Shown: positions 1 through 6,393 of the stretch, one piece after another
How positions within the stretch are numbered: the stretch's first letter is position 1
How the letters are laid out: every line of letters begins with the position of its first letter
Assembly (NCBI GenBank): GCA_027056465.1
Contig: JALUKS010000109.1
Span: 1-10,212 of the forward strand
Direction: 5' to 3'
DNA: 10,212 bases
Origin: Sulfurimonas sp.
GTDB taxonomy: Bacteria > Campylobacterota > Campylobacteria > Campylobacterales > Sulfurimonadaceae
Made by a program: the position numbers and the translations under genes
Notes under the pieces: model-generated
What the model was told of the DNA's origin: nothing
What the model saw: only the letters and a program-made list of their open reading frames with translations
Databases searched by the model: none

Positions 1-995
1 GCACAGGCGGTCACCTTATGATAGCTGAAGCACTTGCAGAGGCTGGTGTTAGTGATGGGCATGAGCTGATATTTATCGGCTCTACACATGGACAAGATAG
101 AAAGTATTTTGGAGAGAAGAGTCACTTTGCACATGTCTATTTTTTAGAGACTACAGGTGTAGTCAATCAAAAAGGTCTCAAAAAAGTTCTAGCACTCATT
201 AAGGTACTAAGAGGTTTCTTTCAAGCAAGAACTCTATTGAAACAGCATAAGATAAAAGCAGTTTACAGTGTAGGAGGATTCTCTGCTGCACCTGCTTCTT
301 TTGCAAGTCTTAGCCATTTTATACCACTCTTTATTCATGAGCAAAATGCAGTGGCTGGAAGGCTTAACACTCTTTTAAGACCATTTGCAAAATCTTTTAT
401 ATCTGCATATGAAGAACAGTCTGACATACAAGGCTACCCTGTGAAAGAGATTTTCTATAAAACAGCAAGAGTGCGTCATGAATTAAAAACTATTGTTTTC
501 TTAGGTGGTAGCCATGGGGCGAAAGCTATCAATGACCTAGCCCTTAATGTAGCAAAAGATTTGAGTAGTGCGGGTATAAAGATACTCCATCAAGCAGGTG
601 AAGCTGACTTTAAGCGAGTAGAGAGTGAGTATAAATCTCTTGGTATTGAGGTAGAACTTTATGGATTTACCAAAGAATTAGCTACCATGATACAACGAGC
701 TGATTTAGCTATCAGTCGTGCAGGAGCTAGTACACTTTGGGAGCTGACAACAAATGGCTGTCCAGCATTTTATGTCCCCTATCCTTATGCGGCGGGAGAT
801 CATCAGTACTACAATGCTGCATTTATCGTAGAAAACTCTATGGGTTGGTGTGAAAGAGAGGGTGAGAGTCTTCATGCTAAACTTCTTGAAGCACTAAGCA
901 CTCTTAGCTTAGAAGAAAAAAGTATAAAACTTTTGGCACACTCTCAAAAAGATGTAGCAAAAAAAATGATTACATCATTAATAAAAAAGGTATAA
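1..995 (+). CDS. murG: MurG, lipid II-forming N-acetylglucosaminyltransferase (5' end outside window)
   Basis: MurG is the membrane-associated GT-B glycosyltransferase that moves GlcNAc from UDP-GlcNAc onto lipid I, giving lipid II, on the inner face of the cytoplasmic membrane. The reading frame is open to the left edge. Codons before the first in-window ATG (18) read TGGHL, the end of the family's GGTGGH diphosphate-binding loop, so ATG 18 is an internal Met and roughly 15 N-terminal residues are missing. Further family motifs follow: HEQNAVAGRLN (about 305-370), GGSHGAKAIN (about 505-535; usually GGSQGA) and the UDP-GlcNAc site SRAGASTLWEL, then PYPYAAGDHQYYNA (about 710-815). The C-terminus is intact. 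The stop is one base before the DedA gene, so the two are probably cotranscribed and translationally coupled. Confidence 0.96.
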   Translation, partial: TGGHLMIAEALAEAGVSDGHELIFIGSTHGQDRKYFGEKSHFAHVYFLETTGVVNQKGLKKVLALIKVLRGFFQARTLLKQHKIKAVYSVGGFSAAPASFASLSHFIPLFIHEQNAVAGRLNTLLRPFAKSFISAYEEQSDIQGYPVKEIFYKTARVRHELKTIVFLGGSHGAKAINDLALNVAKDLSSAGIKILHQAGEADFKRVESEYKSLGIEVELYGFTKELATMIQRADLAISRAGASTLWELTTNGCPAFYVPYPYAAGDHQYYNAAFIVENSMGWCEREGESLHAKLLEALSTLSLEEKSIKLLAHSQKDVAKKMITSLIKKV

Positions 996-996
996 A

Positions 997-1599
997 ATGA
1001 TACATGAATATGCACAACTTCTAGTAAACTTAATCTTTGACTGGGGATATATAGGGATATTTATCATGATGGCAATAGAGAGTAGTTTTGTTCCATTTCC
1101 TAGTGAAATAGTACTTATTCCCGCTGGGTATTTAGCAAGTCAAGGTCAGATGAGTATTGGGCTAATCCTTCTCTCGGCTCTTATTGGCTCTCTTGTCGGG
1201 GCTTTTATAAATTACTTCTTAGCACTCACTCTAGGTCGGGCTATCTTGATAAAATATGGAAAGTATTTTTTTATTAAAGAGACAACACTTCTTAAAATGG
1301 AAGAGTTTTTTGCCAAGCATGGGCATATATCCACTTTTACAGGTCGTCTTATCCCCGGCATACGTCAACTTATCTCCATACCCGCTGGACTTGCTCGTAT
1401 GAACTTAGTAGAATTTTCACTTTATACAACCTTAGGTGCAGGTATTTGGGCAATGGTTCTTATACTTTTAGGATATATATTCGGTGAAAACCAAGAACTT
1501 ATAAGTCAATACTTAAAGCAGATAACTATAGCTGTAGTAGGACTTTTAGTTGTGCTAGTTTTTGTATACTATAAAATCAGAACAAGAGGGAGCGAGTAG
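997..1599 (+). CDS. DedA-family integral membrane protein
   Basis: A 200-residue DedA/SNARE-associated (PF09335) membrane protein. Family members are implicated in undecaprenyl-phosphate or phospholipid flipping and in maintaining proton motive force; which activity this one has cannot be read from sequence. The expected arrangement is present. The re-entrant N-terminal segment carries E28 and the PFPSE motif with E37. A helix lies at about 52-80. The second re-entrant segment holds the family motif with two arginines, R117 and R123, in FTGRLIPGIRQ, followed by ISIPAG. Two C-terminal membrane helices lie at about 140-162 and 172-193. The placement next to murG is suggestive, because DedA proteins have been linked to recycling of the lipid carrier on which MurG's substrate is built; this is inference. 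The start lies one base after the murG stop, and the stop overlaps the next gene by one base. Confidence 0.93.
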   Translation: MIHEYAQLLVNLIFDWGYIGIFIMMAIESSFVPFPSEIVLIPAGYLASQGQMSIGLILLSALIGSLVGAFINYFLALTLGRAILIKYGKYFFIKETTLLKMEEFFAKHGHISTFTGRLIPGIRQLISIPAGLARMNLVEFSLYTTLGAGIWAMVLILLGYIFGENQELISQYLKQITIAVVGLLVVLVFVYYKIRTRGSE

Positions 1600-2078
1600 T
1601 GGAGTATATGTTTAAGCCAGGATTTTTGGGAACATCTGCACCATTTTTTATGGATATGGTGACTCTTATCGTTGCTATTTTACCTCTGCTTGTATATGGG
1701 GCTATTATCTTAGCAAGAAAGAAGATGTATCTTCTTCATGCTCTAGTGCAAAACTTTCTTTTTATCTTCACTATGGTTGTTATTGCTTACTTTGAGCTAG
1801 GTGTTCGTGTTGGTGGTGGATTTGATGCTTTTATGCGAGGTAGTAATGTCTCTTATACATATACTCTTGTTGTACTTATAGTGCATATACTCATTGCAAT
1901 GCTTATGCTCTATTACTGGAGTGTAACTCTGATTACTGGAAATGTACATTTTAAAAAAGGGTATATTCCAGGTATCTACTCTAAACGCCATAAAATGATG
2001 GCAATAAAAACATTTTTAGGGATTATCTTTACATCTTTTACAGGTATTTGGGTCTATCTTCTACTCTTTGTATTCTAA
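1599..2078 (+). CDS. DUF420 (YozB/CtaM-like) four-helix membrane protein
   Basis: A 159-residue protein with about four membrane helices (roughly 19-39, 45-67, 86-112, 134-157). It matches the DUF420 pattern as I remember it: GFLGT near the N-terminus, D19, H47 in YLLHALVQ, the F-E-L-x-V-R segment with E66 and R70, H96 in the third helix, and PG(I/x)xS..H with H131. DUF420 includes Bacillus YozB and Staphylococcus CtaM; CtaM is needed for a functional haem-copper oxidase, so a role in terminal oxidase maturation is possible but unproven here. I chose the GTG at 1599, which overlaps the DedA stop by one base and has GAGGGAG (1586-1592) six bases upstream. The ATG at 1608 is the alternative. 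The TAA stop (2076-2078) lies on the boundary of the following palindromic element. Without the element the frame would read three more codons (Tyr-Lys-Lys) before a stop. Confidence 0.85.
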   Translation: MEYMFKPGFLGTSAPFFMDMVTLIVAILPLLVYGAIILARKKMYLLHALVQNFLFIFTMVVIAYFELGVRVGGGFDAFMRGSNVSYTYTLVVLIVHILIAMLMLYYWSVTLITGNVHFKKGYIPGIYSKRHKMMAIKTFLGIIFTSFTGIWVYLLLFVF

Positions 2079-2342
2079 CTGACCTTACGGACTAAACATA
2101 GCTTGAACAAAATCCAAAATGGTATATTGCAAGGCAGATTTATGTAGGACTAACGAGTTAATTCAAATGAATCTAACGAAGTCAAGATGCCATTTTGGGT
2201 TTTGCCCTACGGGTGGCTTTATGGGTATGCATTTGACTTCGTTAAAACTTATTGGATTAACTTATTAGTCCTGCAAAGTTCTGCCTTGCAACTACATACC
2301 CATAAAACCATTCAAGTTATATTTAGTCCGTAAGGTCAGTTA
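2076..2342. mobile_element. MITE-like palindromic element with TA at both ends
   Basis: A 267-base imperfect palindrome centred on 2209 with no coding potential. The ends are perfect 21-bp inverted repeats (2076-2096 and 2322-2342) whose outermost bases are TA, compatible with a TA target duplication around a 263-base body (2078-2340). More paired blocks lie on the same axis: 2102-2107/2311-2316, 2127-2137/2281-2291 (11 bp), 2146-2153/2265-2272, 2156-2162/2256-2262 and 2174-2185/2233-2244 (12 bp). Each half also contains its own local stem: 2109-2122 with 2190-2203 (13 of 14) and 2215-2229 with 2295-2309 (14 of 15). The short length, terminal repeats and TA ends resemble non-autonomous relatives of IS630/Tc1-mariner elements. 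No transposase is present, and the family assignment is inference. It fills nearly the whole gap between DUF420 and bcp. Confidence 0.72.
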
Positions 2343-2365
2343 TAAAAAATAAAGGAAAAATTATA

Positions 2366-2839
2366 ATGATAAAAATTGATGAAAAAGCACCGGAGTTTTG
2401 TCTCCCAAACCAAGATGATATTGAGATTTGCTCTCGTGATTTAAAAGGTAAATGGATAGTTCTCTACTTTTATCCTCGTGATAATACACCAGGGTGTACC
2501 ACAGAAGCTTGTGAGTTTACTGAGTCTGCACCAGAGTTTGGTGACTTAAACGCCATCATATTAGGTGTAAGCGCAGATAGCACAAAAAAACATCGTAACT
2601 TTATAGAGAAGAAAGAGTTAGGCATTACACTTTTAAGTGATGAGTCAACTGAAATGATGCAAGAGTATGGCGTTTGGCAACTGAAGAAAAACTACGGTAA
2701 AGAGTATATGGGCATCGTTCGCTCTACTTTTATCATAGATCCAGAGGGTGTAGTAAAAACAGTTTTTGAAAAAGTCAGAGTCAAAGAGCATGTAGCTAAA
2801 GTAAAAGCAGCATTAGATGAGTTACAAGCTAAAAGCTAA
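2366..2839 (+). CDS. bcp: Thioredoxin-dependent thiol peroxidase, Bcp/PrxQ type
   Basis: A 157-residue cytoplasmic peroxiredoxin of the atypical Bcp/PrxQ class, which reduces hydrogen and organic peroxides and is recycled by thioredoxin. The active-site stretch YPRDNTPGCTTEACEF has the peroxidatic Cys at C44 and the resolving Cys five residues on at C49, as in E. coli Bcp. T41 and P42 of the PxxxTPGC motif are present. Downstream, GVSADS, TLLSDE and GVW(Q) are family landmarks, as is STFIIDPEG with its preceding Arg (R120). Two further cysteines (C12, C22) are not part of the standard motif. The ribosome binding site AAAGGA (2351-2356) sits nine bases before the ATG. It lies immediately outside the palindromic element, so the insertion left translation signals intact. 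Any promoter must now lie within or upstream of the element, or transcription must read through it. Confidence 0.95.
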   Translation: MIKIDEKAPEFCLPNQDDIEICSRDLKGKWIVLYFYPRDNTPGCTTEACEFTESAPEFGDLNAIILGVSADSTKKHRNFIEKKELGITLLSDESTEMMQEYGVWQLKKNYGKEYMGIVRSTFIIDPEGVVKTVFEKVRVKEHVAKVKAALDELQAKS

Positions 2840-2857
2840 AGTTAAACATTTTTTGAG

Positions 2858-2863
2858 TATAAT
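2858..2863 (+). promoter_or_regulatory. Probable -10 element of the rpsB-tsf promoter
   Basis: A consensus TATAAT lies 19 bases after the bcp stop, preceded by a T-rich stretch (2849-2854) and no clear -35 box, as is usual for Campylobacterota sigma-70 promoters. Transcription would start near 2870, giving an rpsB leader of about 145 bases. The assignment rests on sequence match and position only. Confidence 0.65.
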
Positions 2864-2869
2864 TCGCGG

Positions 2870-3015
2870 ATTTTTCTTCTTTAAATGTAGTTGAGAATAT
2901 TAAACAGACAGTGTCAAAAGTTAGTGCAACCCTCTTTTTAGAGATTAATTGTCCGACATTTTCAAAGTAAACTAACAAATTTCTGGCTTGAAAAAAAGCC
3001 CTTAAGGATTACCCT
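2870..3015 (+). promoter_or_regulatory. Long structured 5' leader of rpsB
   Basis: About 145 untranslated bases separate the predicted start site from the rpsB ATG. Possible stems are CTCT/AGAG (2932-2935 with 2940-2943), AGTGTC/GACATT enclosing it (2910-2915 with 2955-2960, one G-U pair), and GGCTT/AAGCC (2985-2989 with 2996-3000) directly before the ribosome binding site AAGGA (3004-3008). TTTTCAA (2959-2965) could instead pair with TTGAAAA (2988-2994), excluding the last hairpin. In other bacteria S2 represses its own rpsB-tsf mRNA through the leader, so autoregulation is plausible here. I see no motif that proves it. Confidence 0.4.
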
Positions 3016-3807
3016 ATGGTAACTATGAAAGACCTATTAGAATGTGGTGTACACTTCGGACACCAAACTCGTCGTTGGAACCCGAAAATGAAAAAATATA
3101 TTTTTGGTGTTCGTAAGAATATTTATATAATTGACTTACAAAAGACTTTACGTTATTTCCGTAACACTTATACTATCGTTATGGATGCAGCTGCTGAAGG
3201 GCAAACTGTTCTTTTCGTTGGTACTAAGAAACAAGCACGTAACTCTGTAAAACAAGCAGCACTTGACTGTAACATGCCTTATGTAGATAACAGATGGTTA
3301 GGTGGTATGCTTACTAACTTCCCAACTATTCAAAAGTCTATCCGTAAACTAGATGTTATCTCTGAAATGGAAGAGAATGGTCAAATTGATCTTCTTACTA
3401 AGAAAGAGAAGCTTATGCTTCTTCGCCAAAAAGTGAAACTAGAAGCATATTTCGGTGGTATCCGTAACATGAAAAAACTTCCTGATATGCTTTTCGTAGT
3501 GGATGCAGTGAAAGAGCATATCGCAGTTCTTGAAGCTCGTTGTCTTAAGATTCCAGTTGTAGCTCCACTAGATACTAACTGTGACCCAGACTTAATCGAC
3601 TACCCAATTCCAGGTAACGATGATGCTATCCGTTCTATTCAACTTTTCTGTCGTGAAATGACTGCAGCTATTAACGAAGGTAAAGCGTTAAGAGATGCAC
3701 CAGCTGAAGAAGAAGAGCAAACTGAAGAAGTAGCTGAAACTACAGAAGCACCTGCAACTGAAACACCTGCAACTGAAGAAACAGTAGCAGCTACAGAGGA
3801 AGCATAA
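3016..3807 (+). CDS. rpsB: Small ribosomal subunit protein S2
   Basis: S2 of the 30S subunit, needed for late subunit assembly and S1 binding. The 263-residue protein opens with the typical MVTMKDLLECGVHFGHQTRRWNPKM. It carries GTKKQAR (about 70-76), the S2 signature NRWLGGMLTNF (about 93-103), LPDMLFVVD and the IPVVAPLDTNCDPDLIDYPIPGNDDA block near 183-208. It is longer than the 241-residue E. coli protein because of an acidic, Ala/Thr/Pro-rich tail from about residue 228, partly built from a 15-base tandem repeat (3749-3763 and 3764-3778, one mismatch) encoding PATET/PATEE. Such low-complexity tails are probably disordered. Arginine is nearly always CGT, in line with high expression. AAGGA lies seven bases before the ATG. 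tsf begins two bases after the stop, a classic rpsB-tsf pair. Confidence 0.98.
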   Translation: MVTMKDLLECGVHFGHQTRRWNPKMKKYIFGVRKNIYIIDLQKTLRYFRNTYTIVMDAAAEGQTVLFVGTKKQARNSVKQAALDCNMPYVDNRWLGGMLTNFPTIQKSIRKLDVISEMEENGQIDLLTKKEKLMLLRQKVKLEAYFGGIRNMKKLPDMLFVVDAVKEHIAVLEARCLKIPVVAPLDTNCDPDLIDYPIPGNDDAIRSIQLFCREMTAAINEGKALRDAPAEEEEQTEEVAETTEAPATETPATEETVAATEEA

Positions 3808-3809
3808 TC

Positions 3810-4862
3810 ATGGCAGCAGTTACAGCAGCAATGGTTAAAGAACTCAGAGCATCTACTGATGCTCCGATGATGGATTGTAAAAAAGTTCTTGTTGAAGCTG
3901 ATGGAGACATGGCTAAGGCAACTGAACTTCTAAAAGAACGTGGTATCGCAAAAGCAGCTAAAAAAGCTGATCGTGTTGCTGCTGAAGGTCTTGCAGGAAT
4001 TAAAATAGCTGATGATTTTTCAAAAGCTACAGTTATAGAGATAAACTCTGAGACTGACTTTGTTGCTCAAAATGAAGGTTTCCAAAAGTTAGTAAAAGAT
4101 ACTGCTGAAGATATATTTGCTAACCAACCTGCTGATGTTGCTGCATTTACTGCATCACCATTTGGGGCAACTTTTCAAGCAGAAGTAATCAAAATCGGTG
4201 AGAAGATTGAACTTCGCCGTTTTGCTACTTTAACTGCTGATGCGACTACTTCTTTAAATGGTTACATTCACTCTAACAACCGTATTGCGGTAATCGTTAC
4301 TGCGAAATGTGACTCTGAGAAGACTGCTGAAGCTCTTCGTCCATTTATGAAACAAGTTGCTATGCATGCATCTGCCATGAAACCATCTACTCTTTCTTAT
4401 AAAGATTTAGATGCTGCTTATGTTGCTAGTGAAACTGTTGGGCGTATCGAAGTTATCAAAAAAGAGAATATCGAGTTAGCTCGTTTAGGCAAAAAAGAGA
4501 AAAATGTTCCATCATATGTCTCTATGAGCCAACTTACTGATGAAGTTCTAGCACAAGCTGAAGTTGATATCAAAGCTGAACTTAAAGCACAAAACAAGCC
4601 AGAAAAAATCTGGGACAAAATTGTTCCTGGATCTTTAGCTCGTTTTATCTCTGATAACTCTACTCTTGATAAAGAGCAGTGTCTTCTTGATCAAAACTTT
4701 GTTATGGATGACAAGCTTACAGTAGCACAAGCACTTGAAAAAGCTGCTAAAGCTGCTGGCGGAACTGCTGAAATAACTGAATTTATTCGCCTTGAAGTAG
4801 GTGAAGGTATAGAGAAAGCTGAAGACGATTTTGCTGCAGAAGTTGCTGCACAAATGGCGTAA
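3810..4862 (+). CDS. tsf: Elongation factor Ts
   Basis: EF-Ts is the guanine nucleotide exchange factor that regenerates EF-Tu-GTP in the cytoplasm. The 350-residue protein has the N-terminal UBA-like domain (about 1-55) with the signature segment STDAPMMDCKKVLVEADGD. The core nucleotide-exchange motif TDFVAQN is at 82-88; D83 and F84 correspond to residues that disturb the Mg site of EF-Tu in E. coli. The two dimerisation-core subdomains follow, including MKQVAMHASAMKP (about 180-192) and the C-terminal LDQNFVMDD. The length exceeds E. coli EF-Ts (283) but is usual for this phylum as far as I recall. The ribosome binding site (GAGGAAG, 3796-3802) lies inside the end of rpsB, and only two bases separate the genes, so translation is probably coupled. 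A strong terminator follows. Confidence 0.97.
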   Translation: MAAVTAAMVKELRASTDAPMMDCKKVLVEADGDMAKATELLKERGIAKAAKKADRVAAEGLAGIKIADDFSKATVIEINSETDFVAQNEGFQKLVKDTAEDIFANQPADVAAFTASPFGATFQAEVIKIGEKIELRRFATLTADATTSLNGYIHSNNRIAVIVTAKCDSEKTAEALRPFMKQVAMHASAMKPSTLSYKDLDAAYVASETVGRIEVIKKENIELARLGKKEKNVPSYVSMSQLTDEVLAQAEVDIKAELKAQNKPEKIWDKIVPGSLARFISDNSTLDKEQCLLDQNFVMDDKLTVAQALEKAAKAAGGTAEITEFIRLEVGEGIEKAEDDFAAEVAAQMA

Positions 4863-4875
4863 TCCTTAAGGATTA
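4860..4875 (+). repeat. Perfect 16-base palindrome at the tsf stop codon
   Basis: TAATCCTTAAGGATTA starts with the tsf stop codon and can fold as a 6-bp stem (TAATCC/GGATTA) with loop TTAA. It is followed by an A/T run, AATTTTTTC. It might pause polymerase or protect the mRNA 3' end, but it is a weak structure and may just be a chance palindrome containing the common TTAAGGA string. Confidence 0.35.
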
Positions 4876-4894
4876 ATTTTTTCTTTTTCTCTCT

Positions 4895-4927
4895 AAGGTT
4901 AAGGCTTCGGTCTTAACCTTTTTTTTT
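4895..4927 (+). terminator. Rho-independent terminator of rpsB-tsf with UUCG loop
   Basis: An 11-bp stem (4895-4905 with 4910-4920, one G-U pair) is capped by a C(UUCG)G tetraloop, an exceptionally stable cap, and runs into nine consecutive T (4919-4927). This is a textbook intrinsic terminator placed 33 bases after the tsf stop. It should insulate the following ABC gene from ribosomal-protein transcription. Confidence 0.92.
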
Positions 4928-4943
4928 GCCAAATATTTGGCAA
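4926..4943. promoter_or_regulatory. Perfect 18-bp palindrome, operator candidate for the ABC-fliR promoter
   Basis: TTGCCAAATATTTGGCAA is perfectly self-complementary. It ends eight bases before the TATAAT at 4952-4957, so it covers the -35 region of that promoter, with its centre about 30 bases before the predicted start. A symmetric site there is the usual geometry for a dimeric repressor. The regulator is unknown, and the first two bases are shared with the T-run of the upstream terminator. Confidence 0.5.
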
Positions 4944-4951
4944 TATTTTGC

Positions 4952-4957
4952 TATAAT
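4952..4957 (+). promoter_or_regulatory. Probable -10 element of the ABC ATPase-fliR promoter
   Basis: A consensus TATAAT follows the rpsB-tsf terminator and lies six bases before the ATG at 4964. If its last T is at -7, transcription starts on the A of the start codon, which predicts a leaderless mRNA. There is no -35 box, as usual for this phylum. Confidence 0.65.
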
Positions 4958-4963
4958 CTCCTT

Positions 4964-5608
4964 ATGAATTTACTATCTGCAAATAATCTATCACATACTT
5001 TTGAATACAAACTTTTTTCTGATGTTGCCTTAGAGTTAAACTCTGGTGAAACTATTGCTATTATAGGGATGAGTGGGAGTGGAAAATCTACTCTGCTTCA
5101 TATACTCTCTACACTTCTTACACAAGATGAGGGGAGTGTTTCTCTTTTTGGTGAAGATATAGAGAAAATGAGTAAAAAAAGATTGGGTGAAATCAAACGC
5201 CATGATTTAGGTCTTATCTTTCAATCTCATTATCTTTTTAATGGTTTTAGCGCTTATGAAAATCTTGAAGTGTCAGAAATACTTTCGCAAAGTAAAATAG
5301 ATGAAATCCTACTTGAACGCCTCAAGATACAAGAAGTCATTCACAATAGGGTAACAAAACTTTCAGGCGGACAACAGCAACGTGTCTCAATAGCTCGCGT
5401 TATGACGAAACAACCTAAAATTATCTTTGCAGATGAACCAACAGGAAATCTTGATAACAAAACAGCAGATGAAGTTATGGAACTCTTTTTTGAGTACTGT
5501 AGAGATAAAAATGCAGGAATGATACTCGTTACCCACGATGAAAATCTTGCACACAAGTGTCAAAAAGTTTATAAACTAGAAGATAGAAAACTTCAACAGC
5601 TTCAGTAA
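4964..5608 (+). CDS. ABC transporter ATP-binding protein, LolD/FtsE-like (MacB type)
   Basis: A 214-residue cytoplasmic ABC ATPase with every catalytic motif: Walker A GMSGSGKST (35-43), Q-loop Q87, signature LSGGQQQRVSIAR (133-145), Walker B IIFADE (153-158), the D-loop in GNLD (161-164) and the switch histidine H191 in LVTHD. The EPTGNLD sequence and small size place it in the LolD/FtsE/MacB group, which drives lipoprotein release, cell-division signalling or tripartite export through a mechanotransmitting membrane partner. No partner permease is adjacent, so the substrate is unknown. I start it at ATG 4964, matching the usual short N-terminus before the first beta strand. An in-frame TTG at 4937 would place the start inside the palindrome and upstream of the -10 box. 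No Shine-Dalgarno sequence precedes ATG 4964. fliR follows after 11 bases. Confidence 0.92.
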   Translation: MNLLSANNLSHTFEYKLFSDVALELNSGETIAIIGMSGSGKSTLLHILSTLLTQDEGSVSLFGEDIEKMSKKRLGEIKRHDLGLIFQSHYLFNGFSAYENLEVSEILSQSKIDEILLERLKIQEVIHNRVTKLSGGQQQRVSIARVMTKQPKIIFADEPTGNLDNKTADEVMELFFEYCRDKNAGMILVTHDENLAHKCQKVYKLEDRKLQQLQ

Positions 5609-5619
5609 AAGAGAGTAGC

Positions 5620-6384
5620 ATGGAGTGGGCTCAGATATTTAGTGCAGATTATATAGTTGGCTTTATGCTGCTTTTTTTTCGTATAGCAGCACTTTTTCTA
5701 GCAGTACCAATTTTTTCACATAAAAATATTCCTATGAATATCAAGGCATCTATGGCTTTTCTCTTCACAATCGTTTTTTATCCCTCTATGCCTCCTTTAG
5801 CTATTCCTATTAATATGCCCTCCATTATACTTGCAATTTTGAGTGAATTTATGCTTGGTTTAGTGGTGGGTATTATGCTACAACTTGCTTATAATGTTAT
5901 CACTTTTGCTGGGGGTATTATCTCTTTTATGATGGGATTTTCAATGGCGAGTGCTATAGATCCGCAAACAGGTGTCTCTATGCCTATCATCTCTCAGTTT
6001 TTATCGTTGATGGGGCTTATGGTTTTACTTACATTAAATTTACACCATTGGGTACTTCTTTTTATAAACACTTCTCTTCAGAAAGTACCTTTGGGTGGAT
6101 TTATGATGAGTGAGAATATTTTCCATTATGTCATTAATGCTGCTTCAAATATGTTTATAGTTGGCTTCATGATAGCATTCCCTATTATCGCACTCTCATG
6201 GCTTGCTGATGTCATATTTGGAATGCTAATGAAAACTATGCCGCAGTTCAATCTCCTTGTTATTGGTTTTCCTATTAAAATTATGGTAGCATTTGTTGTA
6301 CTAATTGCTACCTTTACATCAAGTATGTTGATACTAAAAGGGCAAATGATGGAAGCTTTTAACGCATTAACAATGTTTTTTTAG
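5620..6384 (+). CDS. fliR: Flagellar type III export apparatus protein FliR
   Basis: FliR is a core subunit of the flagellar type III export gate in the inner membrane, where it assembles with FliP and FliQ. The 254-residue protein is strongly hydrophobic throughout, with about six predicted membrane segments. It has the FliR look: an N-terminal FRIAALFLAVPIFS segment, NIKASMAFLFTIVFYP, a LSEFMLGLVVGIMLQLAYN block, then GFSMASAIDPQTG (near 107-119) and LSWLADVIFGMLMKTMPQFNLLVIGFPIKI in the C-terminal half. The lengths match stand-alone FliR, with no FlhB fusion. The ribosome binding site GAGAG (5611-5615) is four bases before the ATG. The short 11-base gap after the ABC ATPase indicates cotranscription, which is odd for a flagellar gene but is shared with Campylobacter as I recall. 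Confidence 0.95.
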   Translation: MEWAQIFSADYIVGFMLLFFRIAALFLAVPIFSHKNIPMNIKASMAFLFTIVFYPSMPPLAIPINMPSIILAILSEFMLGLVVGIMLQLAYNVITFAGGIISFMMGFSMASAIDPQTGVSMPIISQFLSLMGLMVLLTLNLHHWVLLFINTSLQKVPLGGFMMSENIFHYVINAASNMFIVGFMIAFPIIALSWLADVIFGMLMKTMPQFNLLVIGFPIKIMVAFVVLIATFTSSMLILKGQMMEAFNALTMFF

Positions 6385-6393
6385 TTTTTTTAG

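Noticed and set aside
1797..1991. Open frame of 64 codons on the minus strand within DUF420
   Set aside because: Antisense to a well-supported membrane protein, no ribosome binding site, no recognisable motif; an AT-rich shadow.
2077..2341. Large palindrome interpreted as a simple transcription terminator
   Set aside because: There is no T-run after either arm, and the size and nested structure are far beyond an intrinsic terminator.
4418..4853. Two minus-strand open frames opposite tsf
   Set aside because: Low-complexity Ser/Phe-rich translations that mirror EF-Ts codons; no start signals.
4937..4963. Upstream TTG start adding nine residues to the ABC ATPase
   Set aside because: It lies in the palindrome and upstream of the -10 box, and the extension has no counterpart in the family.
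5341..5556. Minus-strand open frame opposite the ABC ATPase
   Set aside because: It lies exactly opposite the signature and Walker B region and has no independent support.
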